DNA from: Campylobacteraceae bacterium
Lineage (GTDB): Bacteria > Campylobacterota > Campylobacteria > Campylobacterales > Arcobacteraceae
Length of the DNA: 64,000 bases
Assembly: GCA_013373175.1 (NCBI GenBank)
Contig: JABXII010000006.1
Span: forward strand, 112,813 to 176,812
Reading direction: 5' to 3'
Below are positions 38,039 to 46,997 of the stretch, piece by piece (position 1 is the stretch's first letter; every line of letters begins with the position of its first letter). The position numbers and the translations under genes are program-made. A model generated the notes under the pieces. That model was not told where the DNA came from. It worked only from the letters and a program-made list of their open reading frames with translations, and did not search any database.

Positions 38039-38797
38039 ATGGAAGAATATATAGCAAAATCAAAAAATTCAAAAGAGATACTAAACTCAGCCCAGCTGCT
38101 TCAAAGTGTTGAAGTTAATGCTTTAATTACAGGAGAAGCAGGTGTTGGTAAAAAGTCTTTAGCTAAATATATATTGCCTAACGTAAAAATCTATAAAGCT
38201 AAAACTTTACAGCAAGATATTAGTGATAACATCATTACACTACAAAATGAAGCGATAATCCTAGATAAAATAGAGAATATCACAAATATAGATTTAGTAA
38301 TAAACTGGATAAATGATAACAATATAAGAGTAATTGCAACAACCTTAAAACATGAATTAAACTCTAAGTTATCTGATTTATTCTCAATTACAATTGAACT
38401 TCCTGCTTTAAAAGATAGAGAAGAAGATGTAAAACAGCTTATTACTAAGTTTTCAAAAGAGGCAAGTAAGACTTTAGATTTAGAACCTGTACTTCCATCT
38501 AAACTTATGATAAACTTGTCAAATAATGCACATAGTCTTAGAAAGTCTATTTATTTTTCTTATCTTTTTGAAACAATAGGAGAAGATGAGATTTTGATGT
38601 TTATGGAAAACTATATGTTCTCTAATTTACAAGGGGATAATTCGTATAAAGAGTTTGTTTATCTTTTTGAAGTTCCTTTACTTAAAGCTGCAAAAAAGAA
38701 ATACAAATCACAAGTTCAAATGGCTAAACATCTAGGTTTAAATAGAATAACTCTAAGAAAAAAACTTGACATACACAAAGGTTTTTTAGATGACTGA
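38039..38797 (+). CDS. degenerate AAA+/Fis-type regulator
   Basis: 252 residues. It looks like the core of an NtrC-type activator that has been cut down. A Walker A is present (GEAGVGKKSLAK, residues 32-43), and a Walker B-like strand (AIILDKIENI) follows. A Fis-type helix-turn-helix closes the protein (KSQVQMAKHLGLNRITLRKK). Missing are any receiver domain and the GAFTGA loop that touches sigma-54, and the region between Walker A and B is shortened. It probably no longer activates sigma-54 promoters. The gene overlaps glnD by 8 bp, which suggests a role in the nitrogen circuit. Confidence 0.7.
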   Translation: MEEYIAKSKNSKEILNSAQLLQSVEVNALITGEAGVGKKSLAKYILPNVKIYKAKTLQQDISDNIITLQNEAIILDKIENITNIDLVINWINDNNIRVIATTLKHELNSKLSDLFSITIELPALKDREEDVKQLITKFSKEASKTLDLEPVLPSKLMINLSNNAHSLRKSIYFSYLFETIGEDEILMFMENYMFSNLQGDNSYKEFVYLFEVPLLKAAKKKYKSQVQMAKHLGLNRITLRKKLDIHKGFLDD

Positions 38798-41327
38798 ATT
38801 AAACATACAAGTTGAAGAGCTTATAACAAAAGGTGCTGAAGACTTTGAAATTTCAAAGGTATTTAGAACACACTTCAAATCTTATGTAAGCTCTATTGAT
38901 GAAGTTTTAGAAACAACAGGAGGAAAAGACTTCTTTGTTAAACACACTAAACATACTGACAAATTCATCATTCTTTTATATAAATATATCCTAAGAAAAC
39001 ATTTTGGTGATTATCAACCAATGAGTACGGCTATTCCTATTTCTTTAATTGCTTTAGGAAGTTATGGAAGAGAACAACTGTGTATTTACTCTGATGTTGA
39101 TTTAATGATTCTTTACGAAGATATAAAAGGTTATAACTTAAAAGCTATCATGGAAGAACTAGTAACTTTAGCTTGGGACTGTGGACTTAAACTAGGTTCT
39201 AGAGTTCATGAGATTAAAGAAATAGAATTATCAGTTCAAGAAGATATTACAATCAAATCATCTATTTTAGAATCAAGAATGATTTATGGTTCTAAGCATC
39301 TTTGGTACTCATACCAAAATATTTTAAATAAAATTAGGAATACAAATCAAAGAGATTTTGTCTTAGAAAAACTTGATGAACATAAAAAAAGACTTCTAAA
39401 ACACCCTTTAAAAATGGAACCAAATATTAAAGATGGATATGGAGGAATGAGAGAATCTAATATGATTTTCTGGACTGCTACTATTGCTTATGGAGTTAGT
39501 GATATCAAACAACTTATGGGAAAAGAGTTCTCAGAAGAAGAGTATAAAAGATATAGAAGTTCACTGGAATATATATTTAGAGTAAGAAACTATTTACATA
39601 GTATTTCAAAGAAAAAACTTGATGTTGTAAATTTTGATGTTTTACCTGAACTAAGTTCTAAAATGGGATTTAAAAATAAACCTAGACTTACAAAAGAGAG
39701 ACAATGTATGTCTAAACTTCTTGAGTGTTTGCATAATGTTCACTTCTTTTCAACTATCATGGTAAAAAAATTCACTAGAAAAGTTTTATTCCAAGCAAAA
39801 AATATTTCAAGATTAAAAGAGTTTAGAATAAAAAAGAATCTTTATATTATTGACAACAAACTATTTACTTCTTTTAATGCAAAACCAAAAACTCTAAACA
39901 ATTTATTAAAAGAGTTAATTTCACTTCCACGGCATGTAAAACATTTTGATAGGTCATATGTAGAGTATGCAAGTAGAACTAAGTTGCCAAATAAACAAAC
40001 TAAAGAGTTGAAAAAAACTATTAAACAACTTCTTTATAAACAAAACCTTTATCCAATAATAAAACTATTATATAATGCAAGACTTTTCCAATCAGTTTTA
40101 CCTGTAACAAAAAAAATTGTACATCAACCACAGTTTGATGGATACCATCAACACCCTGTTGATATTCATTCAATTAAAACTCTTAAAAAACTAACAAATA
40201 TAAAAGATGACTATGTAAAAGATATCTTTAACAGTTTTGATTCAAAAGAGAAAACTTTAGTTAGGCTTGTTTGTTTATTCCATGATGTAGGAAAAGGAAG
40301 AATTACAGACCATCATATTTCAGGAGAAAAACTCTTTAAAAATATGATGTCAGCTTTTGACTTAGATAAAGAACATATTCAATTAGGTGCTCTTTTAGTT
40401 AAAAATCACAATATGATGAGTAAAGTTGCTTCAAGTGAAGACATTTATTCAGAAAAAATTATTCTATCTTTTACTGCTTTATTACAAACACAATTGGCAC
40501 TAAAAATGCTTTATGTAATAACTTATGCTGATATTTCAGCAGTTGGAGAGTCTGTTTATAAAAGTTCTACGGCATCACTTTTAAAACAGCTTTATTTACA
40601 ATCTTTACCTGCATTTAACAATACTTCATTATTAAGTGAAAATGCAAGAAGAAATGCAAAACAAAATAGAATTAAAAAGCTTCAAAGATATAAAGATCTT
40701 TCTAATATTATGAAGAAAAAGATAACTTATATCTCTTCAAACCAAATCTTCTTAAAATGCAAAGCTAATGAGATAATTGATATTGCCCTTAGAGCATATG
40801 ATGTAAAAGAGTTTTCATATAAAGTTATAAATGAAGACCAACTATCTATTAAAATTATTAGAGCTATTCCTCTAAATCTTGGTTTCTTACTTGGTAAATT
40901 AGAGTTTTTAAATATCTCTACTATGAATATTTTTAAGCTTTTTGATGAAAAGAAGTTTTTTGAAATAAACTTTTCTGAAAGAGTTGATGATGAAGATATT
41001 CCATTTATTGAGCAAATGATTGAAAACTCATTTGATATGAGTAAAAAGACTAAACTATTAACACCTAAAATCGAAGAAAAAGGTATAAATATTAACTGTA
41101 ATCACACAACCTACTTAGCTTCTATGCAAGTTACAGCAAAAGACCAAAAAGGTTTATTTGCATATATTGCAAATATCTTTGATGAGTTTGGCATAGAGAT
41201 TGAAACAGCAAAACTTAGTTCAATCAAAGGTATGGCAAAGGATTTATTCCTAATTGAGAAAAATGGAAACTTCTGTGGTAAGCAAGATGATATTATAAAA
41301 GAGTTATGTCATCATAGTAAAGAGTAA
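38790..41327 (+). CDS. glnD: [protein-PII] uridylyltransferase / uridylyl-removing enzyme
   Basis: 845 residues. The nucleotidyltransferase motif GSYGREQLCIYSDVDL (residues 90-105) holds the catalytic Asp pair. The central glutamine-rich linker is reduced. An HD domain carries LFHDVGKGRITDHH, the uridylyl-removing site. The C-terminus has two ACT-like parts, the second clear (LASMQVTAKDQKGLFAYIAN), as glutamine sensor. GlnD modifies Tyr51 of the two P-II proteins encoded 3-5 kb away. Starts inside the AAA+/Fis gene. It converges on the aas gene through a terminator hairpin. Confidence 0.92.
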   Translation: MTELNIQVEELITKGAEDFEISKVFRTHFKSYVSSIDEVLETTGGKDFFVKHTKHTDKFIILLYKYILRKHFGDYQPMSTAIPISLIALGSYGREQLCIYSDVDLMILYEDIKGYNLKAIMEELVTLAWDCGLKLGSRVHEIKEIELSVQEDITIKSSILESRMIYGSKHLWYSYQNILNKIRNTNQRDFVLEKLDEHKKRLLKHPLKMEPNIKDGYGGMRESNMIFWTATIAYGVSDIKQLMGKEFSEEEYKRYRSSLEYIFRVRNYLHSISKKKLDVVNFDVLPELSSKMGFKNKPRLTKERQCMSKLLECLHNVHFFSTIMVKKFTRKVLFQAKNISRLKEFRIKKNLYIIDNKLFTSFNAKPKTLNNLLKELISLPRHVKHFDRSYVEYASRTKLPNKQTKELKKTIKQLLYKQNLYPIIKLLYNARLFQSVLPVTKKIVHQPQFDGYHQHPVDIHSIKTLKKLTNIKDDYVKDIFNSFDSKEKTLVRLVCLFHDVGKGRITDHHISGEKLFKNMMSAFDLDKEHIQLGALLVKNHNMMSKVASSEDIYSEKIILSFTALLQTQLALKMLYVITYADISAVGESVYKSSTASLLKQLYLQSLPAFNNTSLLSENARRNAKQNRIKKLQRYKDLSNIMKKKITYISSNQIFLKCKANEIIDIALRAYDVKEFSYKVINEDQLSIKIIRAIPLNLGFLLGKLEFLNISTMNIFKLFDEKKFFEINFSERVDDEDIPFIEQMIENSFDMSKKTKLLTPKIEEKGININCNHTTYLASMQVTAKDQKGLFAYIANIFDEFGIEIETAKLSSIKGMAKDLFLIEKNGNFCGKQDDIIKELCHHSKE

Positions 41328-41347
41328 AGAGAAATACTCTCTTTACT
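41323..41347. terminator. terminator between glnD and aas
   Basis: 9-bp perfect stem (AGTAAAGAG with CTCTTTACT) and a 7-nt loop spanning both stop regions. It can serve both strands. Confidence 0.6.
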
Positions 41348-44300
41348 ACAACTCTTCTACTATATTTTTTGCTTTTTTAAAATCTAATTTTCCACTTCCA
41401 AGTTTTGGAATTTCATCAACTATTTTATAAAGTGATGGAATCATAAGATTATTGTCAGATTTTTCTATTACGTCTTTTTTTAGTTTTGCTAACTCTTCTT
41501 CTTTTATATTTGAAATTAAAAGAATAATCTTCTCACCTTTTTTTTCATCTGCTTTAGTTGTTGCTATAAACTCTATCTCATCATTTGTTATTAATTTTTC
41601 AATATTTTGTTCAACAGCACCAAGACTAATCATCTCACCACCAAGTTTTGCAAACCTAGAGTATCTATCAACTATAGTTAAGAAACCATCTTCGTCAACT
41701 TTTCCTTTATCTCCTGTTATATAATATTTCTCTGCATCTAAAGTTATTAAAACTTCTTTAGTTTTCTTTTCATCTTTTAAATAACCTTTCATCACTTGAA
41801 CACCTGAAACTAAAACCATTCCTTCTTCCCCTACTTTTAATTCTGTAAAAGTATTAGGCTCTACAATTTTAATTTTAGTTCCAGGTATTGGCATTCCAAC
41901 ACTACCTATTTTATTTCCTATTTGAACTCCTTCAGGAGTTTTTATATTAGGTAAATTACAACAAGCTACAGGAGTTGTTTCGGTTACTCCATATCCTTCT
42001 AAAATTTCTTTATCGAATTTAGCTTTGAAATCTTCTCTAACTTTAGAAGATAGTTTTTCTGCTCCTGCAACAACCAATCTTAAACTCTCAAACATCTTTT
42101 TCTGTACTTTAGGATTTTTAGTATATAATCTAAAAAATGTTGATGTTCCAAGCATAATAGTTGCTTTATATTTTTCAACTAATTTACCTATTGCATAACC
42201 ATCCGTTGGATCAGGATGAGAGACACATCTAATTCCTTCAATTATAGGCATAAATAGAGTAACTACTGTTCCAAAAGCATGGAAAAATGGCAAGGAACCT
42301 ACAAAAATATCATCTTCATTTACATTAATTATTGCTGCTATTTGTTGGCAATTTCCAACTACATTTTTATGACTAAGTTCTATTCCTTTTGGAATACCTT
42401 CACTCCCACTACTAAATAATATTACAGCTGTTGAATCTTTACTTTGTTTTTTAATATGTAACTTTTTTAAGACAAAAGAAGGAAGTAGAATAACACTTAA
42501 TAAAGTTATTAAACCTTTTGGCTTAGAAATTTGTGCTTTTAAATCTTCCACATATAAAATAGCAGAAGTATTTAGAACCTCATCAATAGCTATACCTTTT
42601 TCTTTTAACTTTTTGATAAATTTTTTAGAGGTTATAATTGTTTTTATCTCAGCTTTTTTTGCACTTTCTATTAAAGCTTCAAGGGATGCTGTAAAGTTTA
42701 AGTTTACGGCAGTTTTCCCTAACATCAAAACTGAAGTATTAAGAAAAGCTCCTGCTGTACTTGAAGGGAATAAAAGACCAATATTATCTCCTTTGATTTT
42801 ATCTTTTAACAAACTTTTAAAAAGAATCGAAGCTGTTAAAAACTTGTACCCAGATAACTCTACTCCTGTGGTATCTGCATAAATCATACTCCCCTTTATT
42901 TGTTTTAATCTATCAAAAACAAGTTCAGGAATAGTATCTAATTCTTCTGTGTGAACTTTCCAAGAAATTGTTGACAAAGTCTTTACTTCTTGTTTTACAG
43001 AAACAGCATTTGCATTTTGTTTTTTAATAGCTTTAGAAAAAGAGACCGTAACACAATTTGTTCTTTTACTTCTTTTGTAGCTTTCATTTGCCCTACTAAA
43101 TAAAGACTCCCATAAACCTCTAATATAAAAGGCAATTACAGGAATATCTTCTTTTGTTTGTTTCAAAATAAGTTCAAAACCTCTTTTAAACTCTCCTAAA
43201 TGTCCATTTCTTGTAATACTCCCTTCAGGGAAAAGAACAACAATATTTCCAGAATCAAGCTCTTTTGCAATTGTTTTTATTGTATCTTTACTTGATGCAT
43301 TTGAAATAGGTATTGCTTTGAATAATCTCAAAATCCAATTTAAATACCATTTTTCATAAATTGGTTTATGCATTACAAATTTGACTTGTCTTGGACTACT
43401 CATTAAAATGATTGCCCAATCTATCCAAGATACATGATTTCCTAAAAGAAGTGCTCCCCCAGAAGATGGAATATTTTTGACTCCTTGAACTTCCAGTTTA
43501 TATTTTAAACCAACAATAAACTTCATAAAAAGTAATATAAGAGATTGGGGAAGTTTAAAAATAGTATAAACCATTCCAACTATTGTAATTATTAAAATTA
43601 AATATATTGTATTTAAAGGGTCTAATTGATTCAATGATACAAAAGTTGTAAGACATAAAATTGAAAACATAGCTAAAGAGTGAAACCAATTGTTTCCAGC
43701 TAAAATTGTTCCAAGATTTTTTTTCTTTGCATTAAATTGTATTAAAGAGTTTAAGGGAACTACAAATAATCCACCAAAAATACCAAAAATTAGAAAACAA
43801 ACTCCCAATAAGAAAACACTTGAAACTTCTGTTGATAAATAAATCATAAGAGCCATTCCAATTGCAGATAAAGGAATAGTTCCAATTTCTATATAATGTT
43901 TAGATATTTTTGAATAAAAAATTGAACCAATAGCTATTCCTATTCCAGAAGAAGCAATAACTGCATTTATCACAAACACATCATCTATTTGTAAATACTC
44001 TTTTGCAAAAGAAGGGAAAACAGCCATTAATCCTTGAGAAACTCCCCAAAAAACCGATAATCCTACTACAGATAAAAATATAATATTGTTTTCATAAATT
44101 GTTTTGATATTTTTCTTTAAAAGTTTACATTGAAATAACTCTTTTCTATTTAGTTCTAACTCATCATTTTTTACATAAATAGTTTTTACTCTTTTTAAAA
44201 CCAGTAAAGATAAAAGCATTTCTAAAAATGCAACTGGCACAATATAATAAGTTAAAGGTAAAATTGCATTAAGTAAGGATTCTTTTGTTGTTAATACACT

Positions 44301-44807
44301 TAAATTATTTGAACTATAAAAAGACTCAAAAATAAAAGAACCACTAGCAAGAGAAAATAAAATTGCTATTATAGATACTGCTTGTAAACTAGCATTTCCC
44401 TTTGCTAGATTTTTCTTCCCCCAAATATCAATAATAAGCCCAAACTTTGCAGGAGAATAAATTGCACTTTGAATAGCTAATAATATTAGATTAAACATAG
44501 CCAAATAAAAACTTCCACTAAGATAAGAAAATACCATAAGAATAGATAAACTAAAAGATGAAATAGCCCCATAAATTAAGATATTCTTTTTATTATACTT
44601 ATCCGATAAATAACCACTAAGAGTAAAAAGCAGTAAGAAAGGAATAATTATCATGGCATTAATAATAGATATCCAAACAACTTGAAGACTTCCATCAAAA
44701 ACCTTAAATGCTATATTTTGCAAAAGCACTTTATGTGCTACATCAACAATAACATTACAAAAAACAACGCATAAAAATGATAGTTTTATAAGCAATAACT
44801 TGTTCAT
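41346..44807 (-). CDS. aas: lysophospholipid transporter / acyltransferase / acyl-ACP synthetase fusion
   Basis: 1153 residues in three parts. Residues ~1-410 are a 12-helix MFS transporter of the LplT type (SGYLSDKYNKKNIL between helices 2 and 3). At ~440-640 is a PlsC-type acyltransferase with NHVSWID (H-x4-D, ~455) and FPEGSIT. At ~650-1150 is an acyl-ACP/AMP ligase with FSSGSEGIPKG (~795), GYGVTETTP and YITGDKGKVDEDGF. In E. coli these are two genes, lplT and aas. Together they flip lysophospholipid inward and reacylate it. It is preceded by a MerR-type gene, 2 bp upstream on the same strand. Confidence 0.9.
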   Translation of the reverse strand: MNKLLLIKLSFLCVVFCNVIVDVAHKVLLQNIAFKVFDGSLQVVWISIINAMIIIPFLLLFTLSGYLSDKYNKKNILIYGAISSFSLSILMVFSYLSGSFYLAMFNLILLAIQSAIYSPAKFGLIIDIWGKKNLAKGNASLQAVSIIAILFSLASGSFIFESFYSSNNLSVLTTKESLLNAILPLTYYIVPVAFLEMLLSLLVLKRVKTIYVKNDELELNRKELFQCKLLKKNIKTIYENNIIFLSVVGLSVFWGVSQGLMAVFPSFAKEYLQIDDVFVINAVIASSGIGIAIGSIFYSKISKHYIEIGTIPLSAIGMALMIYLSTEVSSVFLLGVCFLIFGIFGGLFVVPLNSLIQFNAKKKNLGTILAGNNWFHSLAMFSILCLTTFVSLNQLDPLNTIYLILIITIVGMVYTIFKLPQSLILLFMKFIVGLKYKLEVQGVKNIPSSGGALLLGNHVSWIDWAIILMSSPRQVKFVMHKPIYEKWYLNWILRLFKAIPISNASSKDTIKTIAKELDSGNIVVLFPEGSITRNGHLGEFKRGFELILKQTKEDIPVIAFYIRGLWESLFSRANESYKRSKRTNCVTVSFSKAIKKQNANAVSVKQEVKTLSTISWKVHTEELDTIPELVFDRLKQIKGSMIYADTTGVELSGYKFLTASILFKSLLKDKIKGDNIGLLFPSSTAGAFLNTSVLMLGKTAVNLNFTASLEALIESAKKAEIKTIITSKKFIKKLKEKGIAIDEVLNTSAILYVEDLKAQISKPKGLITLLSVILLPSFVLKKLHIKKQSKDSTAVILFSSGSEGIPKGIELSHKNVVGNCQQIAAIINVNEDDIFVGSLPFFHAFGTVVTLFMPIIEGIRCVSHPDPTDGYAIGKLVEKYKATIMLGTSTFFRLYTKNPKVQKKMFESLRLVVAGAEKLSSKVREDFKAKFDKEILEGYGVTETTPVACCNLPNIKTPEGVQIGNKIGSVGMPIPGTKIKIVEPNTFTELKVGEEGMVLVSGVQVMKGYLKDEKKTKEVLITLDAEKYYITGDKGKVDEDGFLTIVDRYSRFAKLGGEMISLGAVEQNIEKLITNDEIEFIATTKADEKKGEKIILLISNIKEEELAKLKKDVIEKSDNNLMIPSLYKIVDEIPKLGSGKLDFKKAKNIVEEL

Positions 44808-44809
44808 AC

Positions 44810-45445
44810 TTAAGCCTTTTTAAACTCAATGATTGTGTGTCTATTAAAAATATATGGTTTAAAAGAATTTAAGATATTAAGAACTAAAACCTCAGGTAAA
44901 AAACCTGTTTTTTCTAAAACTTTAGAACTTAATTCTCTTTCAAGTAAAGCTAATTTTTTACTTGTAGTTACATATTCATTTATAAGCTCACTTGCAACTT
45001 CATAACCTCTAAGTTCTTCATAAACCTTTAAAACCTCAACTTCTGTCTTAAAGTAAATATCTTTGTCATCAACTAAGTCAAGTTCGATAGCTTCTTTTAC
45101 AATCTCTTTATCTAAATCTTTTTTTGAAATTGGATTCTTAATTTCACCAGATAACATTTGAATAGATTGTAAAATAAGCTCAGCTCTATCCTCAAAATCA
45201 ATTCCATAATAATCAAATAACTCTTTTATATAATCAATAGAAAAGTTTAGGTTATCTTTGAAATATTTAATTAAATTTAAAACTGCAACTGTAATTTCAG
45301 GGTAATATTTCATATTTTTTGAAGTATTGTATGTATTTGGCAATAAGCCTTTTTTACTATAAAATGAGATAGTGTGATTAGATAGTCCTGTTTGTTCTAC
45401 TAATTCACTCATTTTATAGAATATTTTTTCATCTATTAGTTTCAT
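44810..45445 (-). CDS. MerR-family transcriptional regulator
   Basis: 211 residues. Winged HTH at the N-terminus with the MerR pattern MSELVEQTGLSNHTISFYSK then KGLLPNT, and the wing NMKYYPEI. The effector domain (~110-211) is helical, without cysteines arranged for metals, so a metal sensor is unlikely. It is the first gene of an operon with the LplT-PlsC-Aas gene, so it probably controls lipid repair and its own level. Two identical-type 29-bp palindromes flank its promoter. SD TAGGAG is 7 bp upstream of the ATG. Confidence 0.85.
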   Translation of the reverse strand: MKLIDEKIFYKMSELVEQTGLSNHTISFYSKKGLLPNTYNTSKNMKYYPEITVAVLNLIKYFKDNLNFSIDYIKELFDYYGIDFEDRAELILQSIQMLSGEIKNPISKKDLDKEIVKEAIELDLVDDKDIYFKTEVEVLKVYEELRGYEVASELINEYVTTSKKLALLERELSSKVLEKTGFLPEVLVLNILNSFKPYIFNRHTIIEFKKA

Positions 45446-45456
45446 GTTTAACTCCT

Positions 45457-45485
45457 AAAAGTAAAGAGTTGAACTCTTCACTTTT
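45457..45485. promoter_or_regulatory. operator palindrome, downstream copy (MerR-aas promoter)
   Basis: 29-bp inverted repeat: AAAAGTAAAGAGTT, one G, then AACTCTTCACTTTT; the arms differ at one position. Lies between the -10 box and the start codon of the MerR-type gene, near the expected transcription start. Same consensus as the copy at 45509-45537. Confidence 0.7.
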
Positions 45486-45488
45486 GAA

Positions 45489-45517
45489 AGTATAGAAAAA
45501 AATAAATAAAAAGTCAA
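45489..45517 (-). promoter_or_regulatory. promoter of the MerR-aas operon
   Basis: Minus strand: -35 TTGACT (45512-45517), 17-bp spacer, -10 TATACT (45489-45494). One of the few promoters here with a good -35. The -35 box is inside the upstream palindrome; the downstream palindrome begins just after the -10 box. Confidence 0.65.
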
Positions 45518-45537
45518 GAGTTGTACTCTTTACTTTT
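45509..45537. promoter_or_regulatory. operator palindrome, upstream copy (MerR-aas promoter)
   Basis: 29-bp inverted repeat AAAAGTCAAGAGTT, G, TACTCTTTACTTTT, arms differing at two positions. Its centre is 52 bp from the centre of the downstream copy, about five helical turns. It covers the -35 box, so binding should block RNA polymerase. Confidence 0.7.
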
Positions 45538-45541
45538 GAAT

Positions 45542-46948
45542 TTAATTAAATAATTTCTTCAATACAGGGATCTTCGATAAAACTAAAATATCTAAGATTA
45601 ATACACTAATCAAGGTAATTCCTACTAAAGGAAAAACCAGTGATAGTATTAGCATTATAAGTATGGCATTTTTCCAATGTGGTAAATTTTTTGGCATTGG
45701 TGGAGCACTTAAGGTAAAACCAGCAGAAGAAGGTCTTCTTTTCCACCACATTACAATTCCTGTAATACATAAAACTATTACGCAAAGGCAAATTAAAGTG
45801 TTTATTAGTAGATTCCAAATAGTTACAAGTCCCATATGAATAGGAATTCCCAATGCCATTGTTTTTCCAGCAAGGGAATAATCATCAAAGGTGACTTTTG
45901 CTAAAACTTTTCCCGTATATCTATCTACATGTACAGTTTTGTCTTCAAATGGATTTTTTGCATCACTATTCATTGTATCTTGGTTTATAGTCCAAACTCC
46001 AGTTTCACCTTTTGGAAATGAAATTCTATATCTTCCATCAAAACCTATTCTAGAAGCTAAGTTTTTGATACTATCAATATTTACTTTTTCACCTTTTAAA
46101 GTTCCAGCTTCTCCCATATTTGAGCCCGATGCTGGCAATTTTGTATGTTCTATTGCCCATGGCATACCTTCACTTGGCCCATGGTTTAAAGAGGCATGTG
46201 TTTTATTAGATAATGGGATTTTATCCCATTTTTCAGCAGGAAAAGTACTCCAAGCTTGAACTATCTTAGCACCCCAAACTCCTGTCCAAGACATTCCTGA
46301 AAGTAAAAAAAGAAAAAAGAATAAGGAAACATATACTCCTAAAGTAACATGAAAGTTTTTAAAAAATTCTCTACCTTTTAAAGAGAAATCAAAAGCTAAA
46401 ACCTTTGAAAACTTTCTATTTCTAGGCCACCAAAGATATAAGCCTGTAATAATTAGCATAATACCAAAACCTGCAACTATCTCTAAAATTCTATCACCAG
46501 GTTTTCCTATTAATAAATCACTATGAATTTCATCAGCTAAATCATACCAACCTTGTCTTCTTTGCCAATTTTCAATAATATTTCCTGTATAGGGGTTTAT
46601 TGCAACCATTGTTTGAGAGCCATTTTTTAACTTTAACCTAAAAACATTTACTCTATCTTCACTAGGAGCTGTGATTAATTCCACAATATTTGAACCTTTA
46701 ATAGAAGATTTTGCAACTTCTGATTGTTTTTGTAAACTAATCGTTGTATTATCTTTAAGAACAGGTACTGTAATCTTTTCCCCATCTCTTCCATCAAAAA
46801 AACCAATATACATCATCATAATACCAGTAATTGCCAATATTAATATAAATGGTATTACAAATATTCCTGCATAAAAATGCCATCTCCAAACTGCTTTATA
46901 AAAAATATCTTTTTTATTTTCTACTACTTTTTCTTTTTTTAATCTCAT
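45542..46948 (-). CDS. PepSY-domain membrane protein (PiuB-like)
   Basis: 468 residues. A first membrane helix (~25-50: WHFYAGIFVIPFILILAITG) and three or four more (about 160-180, 205-225, 380-405, 425-460) frame two periplasmic PepSY regions. One is at ~60-130 (VFRLKLKNGSQTMVAINPYT then GNIIENWQ). RWHFYAGIF is the conserved start of PepSY_TM proteins, and HSDLLIGKPGDRILE is typical too. Such proteins are often iron-regulated and tied to siderophore or ferric reduction systems, but no iron gene is next to it. Single gene; rarD-type gene 49 bp upstream. Confidence 0.85.
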   Translation of the reverse strand: MRLKKEKVVENKKDIFYKAVWRWHFYAGIFVIPFILILAITGIMMMYIGFFDGRDGEKITVPVLKDNTTISLQKQSEVAKSSIKGSNIVELITAPSEDRVNVFRLKLKNGSQTMVAINPYTGNIIENWQRRQGWYDLADEIHSDLLIGKPGDRILEIVAGFGIMLIITGLYLWWPRNRKFSKVLAFDFSLKGREFFKNFHVTLGVYVSLFFFLFLLSGMSWTGVWGAKIVQAWSTFPAEKWDKIPLSNKTHASLNHGPSEGMPWAIEHTKLPASGSNMGEAGTLKGEKVNIDSIKNLASRIGFDGRYRISFPKGETGVWTINQDTMNSDAKNPFEDKTVHVDRYTGKVLAKVTFDDYSLAGKTMALGIPIHMGLVTIWNLLINTLICLCVIVLCITGIVMWWKRRPSSAGFTLSAPPMPKNLPHWKNAILIMLILSLVFPLVGITLISVLILDILVLSKIPVLKKLFN

Positions 46949-46997
46949 GAATCTTCCTACTACAAAATAACCTGAGACTTTATAAAAGAAGTGTTAA

